64,000 nt of DNA, taken from positions 55,971 through 119,970 of the forward strand of contig JAFKGE010000021.1 in the NCBI GenBank assembly GCA_017307865.1. The letters run 5' to 3'. The notes under the pieces were generated by a model. The model worked only from the letters and a program-made list of their open reading frames with translations, had not been told where the DNA came from and ran no database searches. Both the position numbers and the translations under genes were made by a program. The DNA comes from Burkholderiales bacterium (GTDB taxonomy: Bacteria > Pseudomonadota > Gammaproteobacteria > Burkholderiales > Burkholderiaceae_C). Below are positions 56,448-64,000 of the stretch, piece after piece (the first letter of the stretch is position 1; every line of letters starts with the position of its first letter).

Positions 56448-57781
56448 ACACCACCACCCTGACCGCCTCCGGCCCGCTGGCCTTGAGCGGAGGCTATTTT
56501 TCGCGCCGCACCTGGGGCGACTGGCTGTTTGCCCTGCTGGTCGTGGCCGGCGCGGTGTTTGCCTTCCAGCGCTACCACGGCGCGATGGACGTGTACGACA
56601 AGGGCATCCTGGTGGCCGCGGTGCCGACGGCGATCTGGCTGGCCTGGCTGTGGCGCCCGCTGCGCACCCTGATGCTGGTGGTGGCCGCGCTGTCGCTGCT
56701 GGCCATCGTCTCCTACGACGGCGACCTGCGCCGCGGCGACACGGTGTTCTGGCTCAAGTATTTCCTGTCCAGCCAGTCGGCCATCCTGTGGATGAGCGTG
56801 CTGTTCTTCATGAGCACCATCTTCTACTGGATCGGCATGTTCGCGCGCGGGCCGGCCGCCGCGCTGGAGGGCCTGGGCAGCAAGCTGGCCTGGGTGGCCG
56901 TCACGCTGGCGCTGGTGGGCACCATGGTGCGCTGGTACGAGGGCTACCAGATCGGCCCCGACATCGGCCACATCCCGGTCAGCAACCTGTATGAAGTGTT
57001 CGTGCTGTTCTCGTGGATCACGGCGCTGTTCTATCTGTATTACGAAGCGCAATACAAGACCCGCGCCATGGGTGCCTTCGTGATGCTGGTGGTGAGCGCG
57101 GCCGTGGGCTTTCTGCTGTGGTACACGCTGGTGCGCGATGCACAAGAGATTCAACCGCTGATCCCGGCGCTGAAAAGCTGGTGGATGAAGCTGCACGTGC
57201 CGGCCAACTTCATCGGCTACGGTTCGTTCGCGCTGGCGGCCATGATCGCCTTCGCCCACCTGATCAAGCAGCAGGCCGCCGAGACGCGCTGGCACAAGCT
57301 GGCCCCGATCTGGGTGCTGGGCATTGCCCTGTGCTTCGTGCCCATCGCCTTTCGCCAGCGCGGCGTGGGCGAGGCCGGCGGCAGCTACTGGGTGGGCTAC
57401 GCCATCATTGCCGCGCTGATCGTGGGCGGCATCCTGCTGGGGCGCAAGCGCATCAGCGAACGCCTGCCCAGCCTGGAGGTGCTGGACGACGTGATGTACA
57501 AGTCGATCGCCATCGGCTTTGCCTTCTTCACCATCGCCACCGTGCTGGGCGCGTTGTGGGCCGCCGAGGCCTGGGGCGGCTACTGGAGCTGGGACCCGAA
57601 GGAAACCTGGGCCCTGATCGTGTGGCTGAACTACGCCGCCTGGCTGCACATGCGCCTGATGAAGGGCCTGCGCGGCACCGTGGCCTCGTGGTGGGCGCTG
57701 GGCGGCCTGGCGGTCACCACCTTCGCCTTCATTGGCGTCAACATGTTCCTGTCCGGGCTGCACAGTTACGGCTCGCTGTAA
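56444..57781 (+). CDS. ccsB: Cytochrome c biogenesis protein CcsB/ResC
   Basis: A 445-residue multi-pass protein. The tryptophan-rich haem-handling motif WGGYWSWDPKETWALIVWLNY is in a late loop, and VPANFIGYGSFALAAMIAF contains a conserved membrane region. It forms the haem lyase with ResB. The N-terminal about 110 residues hold additional membrane segments typical of betaproteobacterial CcsB. The gene overlaps resB and lies 51 bp before msrP. Confidence 0.95.
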   Translation: MNTTTLTASGPLALSGGYFSRRTWGDWLFALLVVAGAVFAFQRYHGAMDVYDKGILVAAVPTAIWLAWLWRPLRTLMLVVAALSLLAIVSYDGDLRRGDTVFWLKYFLSSQSAILWMSVLFFMSTIFYWIGMFARGPAAALEGLGSKLAWVAVTLALVGTMVRWYEGYQIGPDIGHIPVSNLYEVFVLFSWITALFYLYYEAQYKTRAMGAFVMLVVSAAVGFLLWYTLVRDAQEIQPLIPALKSWWMKLHVPANFIGYGSFALAAMIAFAHLIKQQAAETRWHKLAPIWVLGIALCFVPIAFRQRGVGEAGGSYWVGYAIIAALIVGGILLGRKRISERLPSLEVLDDVMYKSIAIGFAFFTIATVLGALWAAEAWGGYWSWDPKETWALIVWLNYAAWLHMRLMKGLRGTVASWWALGGLAVTTFAFIGVNMFLSGLHSYGSL

Positions 57782-57832
57782 CCGGCGGGGCGCCTGCGCC
57801 GAACAGGTGAGTGTGACTCGAAGGAGTTTGTC

Positions 57833-58822
<990 letters not shown>

Positions 58823-58830
58823 CGCCCCGC

Positions 58831-59457
58831 GTGAAGCCCGTGCGCGCATTGCTTTTGCACCCGGCCGCCAAGCCGCTCGTCTTCGTGCTGTGCCTGCTGC
58901 CCTTGGCGTGGCTGGTGTACGGCGCGGCAACCGACAACCTGGGCGCCAATCCGGCCGAAGCGCTGATCCGCTCCTGCGGTGACTGGACGCTGCGCTTTCT
59001 GTGCCTCACGCTCGCCGTCACGCCGCTGCGCATCCGCACCCGCACGCCGCAGCTGGCGCGCTATCGGCGCATGCTGGGCCTGTTCACCTTCTTCTACGCC
59101 TGCGTCCACCTGCTGAGCTACGCCTGGCTGGACATGGGCTGGGTGGCCGCCGACATCGGCCGCGACATCCTCAAGCGCCCGTTCATCCTGGTGGGCTTTG
59201 CATGCTGGCTGCTGCTGCTGCCCCTGGCGCTGACCTCGTTCAACCGCGCCGTGCGCTGGCTGGGTGGGCGCCAGTGGCAGACGCTGCACCGGCTGGTCTA
59301 CCTGATCGCGGGGCTGGCGCTGCTGCACTTCTTCTGGATGCGGGCCGGCAAGAACGACTTCGCCGAGGTGCAGGTCTACGCGCTGATCATCGGCGCGCTG
59401 CTGCTGGAGCGCCTGCTGCGCTATTTCACGCCCCGCCCCAATCTGAGTGCGCGCTGA
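58831..59457 (+). CDS. msrQ: Heme-binding membrane subunit MsrQ
   Basis: A 208-residue membrane protein with about six hydrophobic segments and histidines in CVHLLSYAWLD and RLVYLIAGLALLHFFW that should bind b haem. It passes electrons from the quinone pool to MsrP. The start is a GTG at 58831 (KPVRALLLHPAAKPL), as no ATG in frame is suitable. It is just downstream of msrP. Confidence 0.93.
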   Translation: MKPVRALLLHPAAKPLVFVLCLLPLAWLVYGAATDNLGANPAEALIRSCGDWTLRFLCLTLAVTPLRIRTRTPQLARYRRMLGLFTFFYACVHLLSYAWLDMGWVAADIGRDILKRPFILVGFACWLLLLPLALTSFNRAVRWLGGRQWQTLHRLVYLIAGLALLHFFWMRAGKNDFAEVQVYALIIGALLLERLLRYFTPRPNLSAR

Positions 59458-59475
59458 TCTCTAGAATCGGCCGCC

Positions 59476-60891
59476 ATGCACATTCACATTCTGGGCATTT
59501 GCGGCACTTTCATGGGCGGCCTGGCCGCGCTGGCGCGCGAAGCCGGCCATACGGTCACGGGTTGCGATGCGGGCGTTTACCCGCCCATGAGCGACCAGTT
59601 GCGCGCGCTGGGCATCGAGCTGATCGAAGGTTATGGCGTCGATCAACTGGCGCTCAAACCCGATGTCTTCGTCATCGGCAACGTGGTCTCGCGCGCACGG
59701 TTGGCGAACGGCACACCCAAGTATCCGTTGATGGAAGCCATCCTCGATGCGGGGGCGCCCTATACCAGCGGCCCGCAGTGGCTGGCCGAACACGTGCTGG
59801 CCGGCCGCCACGTGCTGGCCGTGGCCGGCACGCACGGCAAGACCACCACCACCTCGATGCTGGCCTGGGTGCTGGAGCGCGCGGGCCTGACGCCCGGCTT
59901 CCTCGTTGGTGGCGTGCCGCTCAACTTCGGCATTTCGGCGCGCCTGGGCGCCCTGGCCTCAGGGCAGGCGCGCCCGCTGTTCGTGATCGAGGCCGATGAG
60001 TACGACACCGCGTTCTTCGACAAGCGCAGCAAATTCGTGCACTACCGCCCACGCACCGCGGTGCTGAACAACCTGGAGTTCGACCACGCCGACATCTTCG
60101 ACGACCTGGGGCAGATCGAGCGCCAGTTTCACCATCTGCTGCGCACGGTGCCGGCCAGCGGACGCGTGGTGGTCAACGACCTGGAAGAAAGCCTCACTCG
60201 CGTGCTGGCGCAAGGCTGCTGGAGCGAGCGGCGCGGCTTCGGCAGCGCGGTGAGCGACTTCCGCGCCGAGGGCGATGCCGGCGACTTCGAGGTGCTGCAG
60301 GGCGGGCGCGGCGTCGGCCGCGTGCAGTGGGCGCTGTCGGGCACGCACAATCAGCTCAACGCGCTGGCCGCCATTGCCGCCGCCGAGCACGTGGGCGTGA
60401 CGCCCGCGCAGGCCTGCGCCGCCCTGGCCCGTTTCGAGAACGTGCGACGCCGCATGGAAGTGCGCGGCACCGTGGCGCGCGCCGGTGGCCTGATCACCGT
60501 GTACGACGACTTCGCCCACCATCCCACGGCGATGCGCACCACCATCGACGGCCTGCGCGCGCAGCTGGACGCCGCGGGCCGGCGCGCCGACCGCATCCTG
60601 GCCGCGTTCGAGCCGCGCAGCAACACCATGAAGCTGGGCACCATGAAGAGCCAGCTGCCCTGGGCGCTGGAGCACGCCGACCGGGCCTTTTGCCACACCG
60701 GCGGCCTGGACTGGGACGCCGCCGCCGCGCTGGCGCCATTGGGCGAACGCGCCCAGGTGGCGGCCGGCATCGACGAACTGGTGGCCCAGATCGATGCCGC
60801 GGCGCGGCCCGGCGATCACGTGCTGTGCATGAGCAACGGCGGCTTTGGCGGGGTGCACGCCAAGCTGCTGCAGAGGCTATCAAATAGATAG
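59476..60891 (+). CDS. mpl: Murein tripeptide ligase Mpl
   Basis: A 471-residue Mur ligase family enzyme that reattaches recycled L-Ala-D-Glu-mDAP to UDP-MurNAc. Start MHIHILGICGTFMGG is diagnostic for Mpl; the ATP loop is VAGTHGKTTTTSMLAW, with IEADEYDTAFFDKRSKF and YDDFAHHPTAMRTT. It complements the AmpD function of the same recycling path at 11184. Its stop codon TAG is shared with a dispersed repeat. Confidence 0.95.
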   Translation: MHIHILGICGTFMGGLAALAREAGHTVTGCDAGVYPPMSDQLRALGIELIEGYGVDQLALKPDVFVIGNVVSRARLANGTPKYPLMEAILDAGAPYTSGPQWLAEHVLAGRHVLAVAGTHGKTTTTSMLAWVLERAGLTPGFLVGGVPLNFGISARLGALASGQARPLFVIEADEYDTAFFDKRSKFVHYRPRTAVLNNLEFDHADIFDDLGQIERQFHHLLRTVPASGRVVVNDLEESLTRVLAQGCWSERRGFGSAVSDFRAEGDAGDFEVLQGGRGVGRVQWALSGTHNQLNALAAIAAAEHVGVTPAQACAALARFENVRRRMEVRGTVARAGGLITVYDDFAHHPTAMRTTIDGLRAQLDAAGRRADRILAAFEPRSNTMKLGTMKSQLPWALEHADRAFCHTGGLDWDAAAALAPLGERAQVAAGIDELVAQIDAAARPGDHVLCMSNGGFGGVHAKLLQRLSNR

Positions 60892-60940
60892 CTGCTCGCG
60901 CTCTAAGGACGGGCGCCAGCGCTCGATTTCATGTAAATTT
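60884..60940 (-). repeat. Short dispersed repeat, copy 12
   Basis: On the minus strand: ACATGAAATCGAGCGCTGGC, GCCCGTCCTTAG, then AGCGCGAGCAGCTATCTATT, followed by TGATAGCC, which can pair with GGCTAT/GCTAT to form a hairpin. It lies between the convergent mpl and aroG genes and overlaps the mpl stop. Confidence 0.75.
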
Positions 60941-62080
60941 TCAGCAGTTGGTCTCGCCCCGCGCGCGCCGCGCCCGTACGGCATCGGACAGCACCTGCAA
61001 GATGGCTTGCGAGCCGTCCCAGCCGATGCAGGCGTCGGTGATGCTCTTGCCGTATTCGAGCGCGGACACGTCGTCCTTGCCGGGCGTGAATTTCTGCGCG
61101 CCGTCGTGGATGTGGCTTTCCACCATCACGCCGAAGATGCAGCGCGAGCCGGCGCCGAGCTGCGCCGCCACGTCGCGCGCGACGTCGAGTTGCCGCTCGT
61201 GCTTCTTGCTGCTGTTGGCGTGGCTCATGTCGATCATCAGGGCGGGCGGCAGCTTGGCTTCGGTCAGCTGATCGCACGCGGCCTTGACGCTGGCGGCGTC
61301 GTAGTTGGGCAGCTTGCCGCCGCGCAGGATGGCGTGGCAGTCGCGGTTGCCTTCGGTGTGCACGATGGCCACCTGGCCGTTCTTGTGCACCGACAAAAAG
61401 TGGTGGCCGCGCGCCGCCGCCTGGATGGCGTCGATGGCGATACGGATGTTGCCGTCGGTGCCGTTCTTGAAGCCCACCGGCGCCGACAGGCCCGAGGCCA
61501 GCTCGCGGTGCACCTGGCTTTCGGTGGTGCGCGCGCCGATGGCGCCCCAACTGATCAGATCGCCGATGTATTGCGGCGAGATGGTGTCCAGAAACTCGCT
61601 GCCCGCCGGCAGGCCCAAGCGGTTGATCTCGATCAGCAACTGGCGTGCGATGCGCAGGCCTTCGTCGATGCGGTAGCTCTGGTCGAGGTAGGGGTCGTTG
61701 ATCAGGCCCTTCCAGCCCACCGTGGTGCGCGGCTTCTCGAAGTACACACGCATCACGATCTCCAGCGTGTCGCGGTACTTCTCGCGCATCGGCTGCAGGC
61801 GCCGCGCGTAGTCCATGGCGGCCACCGGATCGTGAATGGAGCACGGGCCGATCACCACCAGCAGACGGTCGTCCTTGCCGGCGATCATGCGGCGGATGGC
61901 CTTGCGCGTGTCGCGGATCAGCGTCTCGACCGGCGTGCCGCGAATGGGGAAAAAGCGAATCAGATGCTCTGGAGGCGGCAACACGGCAATGTCCTTGATG
62001 CGTTCGTCGTCGGTCTGGCTGGTGCGTTCCGGCGAGTTCTGCCAGGACGACGGGGCGTCCGCGTGGGCTTTGGCGTTCAT
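60941..62080 (-). CDS. aroG: DAHP synthase (3-deoxy-7-phosphoheptulonate synthase), class I
   Basis: A 379-residue AroFGH-type enzyme. It contains VVIGPCSIHDPVAAMDYA, RVYFEKPRTTVGWKGLINDP, FKNGTDGNIRIA, DMSHANSSK and FGVMVESHI. It joins PEP and erythrose-4-phosphate in the first step of aromatic amino acid biosynthesis. The feedback type is not clear from sequence. The start at 62080 gives MNAKAH; an in-frame ATG farther upstream lies in leader RNA. The leader contains an aromatic leader peptide and a terminator. Confidence 0.96.
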   Translation of the reverse strand: MNAKAHADAPSSWQNSPERTSQTDDERIKDIAVLPPPEHLIRFFPIRGTPVETLIRDTRKAIRRMIAGKDDRLLVVIGPCSIHDPVAAMDYARRLQPMREKYRDTLEIVMRVYFEKPRTTVGWKGLINDPYLDQSYRIDEGLRIARQLLIEINRLGLPAGSEFLDTISPQYIGDLISWGAIGARTTESQVHRELASGLSAPVGFKNGTDGNIRIAIDAIQAAARGHHFLSVHKNGQVAIVHTEGNRDCHAILRGGKLPNYDAASVKAACDQLTEAKLPPALMIDMSHANSSKKHERQLDVARDVAAQLGAGSRCIFGVMVESHIHDGAQKFTPGKDDVSALEYGKSITDACIGWDGSQAILQVLSDAVRARRARGETNC

Positions 62081-62119
62081 GACGGTTTTCCTTGATGGCT
62101 GAAAGAAGAATCGGGGCAC

Positions 62120-62152
62120 AAAAAAACCGCCGGGCTCATCGCGTCGGCGGTT
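62120..62152 (-). terminator. Intrinsic terminator (attenuator) in the aroG leader
   Basis: On the minus strand AACCGCCG (62145-62152) pairs with CGGCGGTT (62125-62132), followed by a run of seven T. It lies between the leader peptide and aroG, 40 bp before the aroG start. An upstream CGGCGG (62196-62201) can pair with CCGCCG of the terminator to give an antiterminator. Confidence 0.85.
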
Positions 62153-62176
62153 CTTGGGAGGTCTGCTGCAAGGCGC

Positions 62177-62248
62177 TTACATCTTCTCCTCTCGTCCGCC
62201 GGGGACCGAGAACCAAAAGGAGAAATAAAACGCAGCGGCTTGGAACAT
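62177..62248 (-). CDS. Aromatic leader peptide of the aroG attenuator
   Basis: A 23-codon frame, MFQAAAFYFSFWFSVPGGRE followed by EKM. Seven of residues 2-13 are aromatic: Phe at 2, 7, 9, 11 and 13, Tyr at 8 and Trp at 12. The leader RNA can form hairpin 1:2 (CTCC-TTTTGG-TTCTCG with CGAGAGGAG), whose arm spans the aromatic codons, and the terminator 25 bases after the stop codon. This is the arrangement of classic amino-acid attenuators. No strong ribosome site precedes the ATG; a TATATT -10-like hexamer lies only nine bases upstream, so the transcript may be leaderless. Confidence 0.8.
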   Translation of the reverse strand: MFQAAAFYFSFWFSVPGGREEKM

Positions 62249-62327
62249 CACCGGCAAAATATAGCACAGCTGGCGCGGCTGCGCGGCGAATGACGACGCC
62301 CGGCTGTGCGCTGGTGTTGCGCGCAGG

Positions 62328-63788
62328 TCACGCCGTGCCGCCCACGGTCAGGCCTTCGAGCCGCAGCGTGGGCTGGCCCACGCCCACCGGCACGCTCTGC
62401 CCTTCCTTGCCGCACACGCCCACGCCCGAGTCGAGCTGCAGGTCGTTGCCGATGAGGGTCACCTTCTTTAGGGCCTCCGGTCCGCTGCCGACGATGGTCG
62501 CGCCCTTGACCGGGTACTGGATCTGGCCGTTCTCGACCCAGTAGGCCTGGCTGGCCGAAAACACGAACTTGCCGCTGGTGATGTCGACCTGCCCGCCGCC
62601 GAAGTTGGTGGCGTACAGCCCGCGCCGGATGCTGGCCACGATCTCGCGCGGATCCTTGTCGCCCGCCAGCATGTAGGTGTTGGTCATGCGTGGCATGGGA
62701 ATGTGCGCGTAGCTCTCGCGTCGGCCGTTGCCGGTGGGCTTGCCCTTCATCAGCCGGGCATTCAACGCATCCTGCATGTAGCCCTTGAGAATGCCGTCTT
62801 CGATCAGCACGTTGCGCTGCGTGGCATGGCCCTCGTCGTCGACGTTCAAGCTGCCACGGCGCCCGGCAATGGTGCCGTCGTCCAGCACCGTCACCCCCTT
62901 GGCCGCCACGCGCTGGCCGATGCGGCCGCTGAAGGCGCTGGAGCCCTTGCGGTTGAAGTCCCCCTCCAGGCCGTGCCCCACCGCCTCGTGCAGCAGCACG
63001 CCGGGCCAGCCCGGCCCCAAAACCACCGTCATCTCGCCGGCCGGCGCGGGGCGCGACTGCAGATTGGTCAACGCGCCGGCGACGGCCTCGTCGACGTAGC
63101 GGCGCAGCAGGGCCTCGTCGAAGTAGTCCAGGCCGAAGCGGCCGCCGCCGCCGAAGGAACCCACCTCGCGACGCCCATCCTGCTCGGCGATGACGGTCAC
63201 CGACAGGCGAATCAGCGGGCGCACATCGGCGGCCAGGGTGCCATCCAGACGCGCAATCAGCACCACGTCGTATTCGCAGGCCAGGCCCGCCATGACCTGG
63301 ACCACGCGTGGGTCCTTGGCACGCGCCCAACGTTCGACCTGCTCCAGCAGCTGCACCTTGTCGGCGCTGCCCAGCGTGGCGATCGGATCCAGGTCGGCGT
63401 ACAGCCGGCGGCTGCCGGCCAGCTTGGTCTTGGCCAGCTTGATGCGGCGACTTTGCCCTGCCGCACCGATCGCGCGCACCGCCGTCGCCGTCTCCAGCAG
63501 CGAGGTCAACGAGATGTCATCCGAGTAGCCGAAGGCCGTCTTCTCACCGCTGACGGCGCGCACACCGACACCCTGGTCGATGGAAAAACTGCCGGTCTTG
63601 ACGATGCCCTCTTCCAGGCTCCAGCTCTCGGCGCGGGTGTATTGAAAGTACAGGTCGGCATCGTCCACCACATGGGTGGCGATGTCTCCCAGCACCCGCC
63701 CCAGATCGGCCTCGGTCAGGCCGAACGGGGTCAACAGCACCGACTTGGCGGTGGCCAAGCGCTCGATTGTGGGTTCGCGTGAAATCAT
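62328..63788 (-). CDS. tldD: Metalloprotease TldD
   Basis: A 486-residue protein of the TldD/PmbA family. The zinc-binding motif is HEAVGHGLEGD; NVDDEGHATQRNVLIEDG and SYAHIPMPRMTNTYM are family hallmarks. With TldE/PmbA it processes peptides such as microcins and degrades the CcdA antitoxin. tldE is not in the window. The start at 63788 (MISREPTI) matches the family; an open frame goes farther upstream into the rRNA terminator region and is rejected. Confidence 0.95.
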   Translation of the reverse strand: MISREPTIERLATAKSVLLTPFGLTEADLGRVLGDIATHVVDDADLYFQYTRAESWSLEEGIVKTGSFSIDQGVGVRAVSGEKTAFGYSDDISLTSLLETATAVRAIGAAGQSRRIKLAKTKLAGSRRLYADLDPIATLGSADKVQLLEQVERWARAKDPRVVQVMAGLACEYDVVLIARLDGTLAADVRPLIRLSVTVIAEQDGRREVGSFGGGGRFGLDYFDEALLRRYVDEAVAGALTNLQSRPAPAGEMTVVLGPGWPGVLLHEAVGHGLEGDFNRKGSSAFSGRIGQRVAAKGVTVLDDGTIAGRRGSLNVDDEGHATQRNVLIEDGILKGYMQDALNARLMKGKPTGNGRRESYAHIPMPRMTNTYMLAGDKDPREIVASIRRGLYATNFGGGQVDITSGKFVFSASQAYWVENGQIQYPVKGATIVGSGPEALKKVTLIGNDLQLDSGVGVCGKEGQSVPVGVGQPTLRLEGLTVGGTA

Positions 63789-63828
63789 GGCCTGATTGTA
63801 GAGCGCCGACGGGGAGCAGGCGTTCGCC

Positions 63829-63866
63829 AAAAAAAACGCCCCATCCTTTGTTGGATGGGGCGTTTT
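63829..63866 (-). terminator. Terminator of the rRNA operon
   Basis: CGCCCCATCC (63837-63846) pairs with GGATGGGGCG (63853-63862) around a six-base loop; on the minus strand eight T follow. It is located 11 bases beyond the 5S rRNA 3' end. Confidence 0.92.
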
Positions 63867-63877
63867 GGCTGTAATAG

Positions 63878-63991
63878 CCTGACGATGTCCTACTTTCACA
63901 CGGGAGTCCGCACTATCATTGGCGCTAAGGCGTTTCACGGTCCTGTTCGGGATGGGAAGGAGTGGGGCCACCTTGCTATGGTCATCAGGCA
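63878..63991 (-). rRNA. rrf: 5S ribosomal RNA
   Basis: Read on the minus strand, the RNA starts with TGCCTGATGACCATAGCAAG and ends with ACATCGTCAGGC. It includes CCCCACTCCTTCCCATCCCG and CGAACAGGACCGTGAAACGC, the conserved loop regions of 5S rRNA. The ends TGCCTGATGA and CGTCAGGC form helix I. The 23S and 16S genes are expected just beyond the right edge of the window. Confidence 0.96.
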
Positions 63992-64000
63992 TAACTTGTT

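Overview
The window looks like a chromosomal segment of a GC-rich betaproteobacterium, most likely family Comamonadaceae (Acidovorax/Ottowia type). This is inferred from gene order (tlpA-accBC-prmA; ampD-pilRS-ccsA-ffh; the cys cluster with a DUF934 gene; resBC next to msrPQ), an IPTL-CTERM protein, a Bug-type receptor and a lysine/alanine-rich H1-like protein. It is almost fully coding. I see no prophage, CRISPR array or intact insertion sequence.

Layout. 1-6.1 kb: thioredoxin-like protein, acetyl-CoA carboxylase BCCP and biotin carboxylase, PrmA, a DUF3426 membrane protein and a PfkB kinase. 6.1-11.1 kb (minus): H1-like nucleoid protein, then class Ia ribonucleotide reductase NrdAB behind a pair of NrdR boxes. 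11.2-16.1 kb (minus): AmpD, PilR/PilS, a PP0621 protein and a CcsA-type membrane protein, tightly overlapped. 16.2-24.5 kb: Ffh, an enoyl-CoA hydratase, DsbD, Cfa, DUF411, AlaX editing protein and a creatininase-family hydrolase. 24.5-30.4 kb: a 272-bp element with 29-bp perfect terminal inverted repeats, a Bug receptor, a transglutaminase-like protein, a phosphatase, a hybrid histidine kinase and a HigBA-like toxin-antitoxin pair. 30.5-41 kb: a threonine dehydratase-like enzyme, a glyoxalase-like protein, a TauE/SafE exporter and a full assimilatory sulfate pathway (CysI, DUF934, CysH, CysD, CysN, ferredoxin, ferredoxin reductase, sirohaem methylase). 41-47.7 kb: an IPTL-CTERM surface protein, an orphan protein, a LysR/pirin/flavin-reductase/pirin group and an NlpC/P60 lipoprotein. 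47.7-54 kb: MetK under an apparent SAM-II riboswitch, two lipid A-type acyltransferases, a ParDE pair, an alpha/beta hydrolase, the GTPase EngB and cytochrome c4. 54-64 kb: ResB/CcsB, MsrPQ, Mpl, DAHP synthase with an aromatic leader-peptide attenuator, TldD and the 3' end of an rRNA operon (5S).

The most interesting signals are non-coding. (1) A short dispersed repeat with the core AGCGCGAGCAGCTAT occurs about twelve times; it lies between genes, supplies stop codons, and in four places is part of a coding sequence (dsbD, alaX, cysN, hybrid kinase). (2) A SAM-II type aptamer precedes metK. (3) A 23-residue leader peptide rich in Phe/Tyr/Trp and an intrinsic terminator precede aroG. (4) A MITE-like element and two other families of inverted-repeat intergenic DNA are present; one nests a copy of the short repeat and another seems to have rewritten the C-terminus of CysH.
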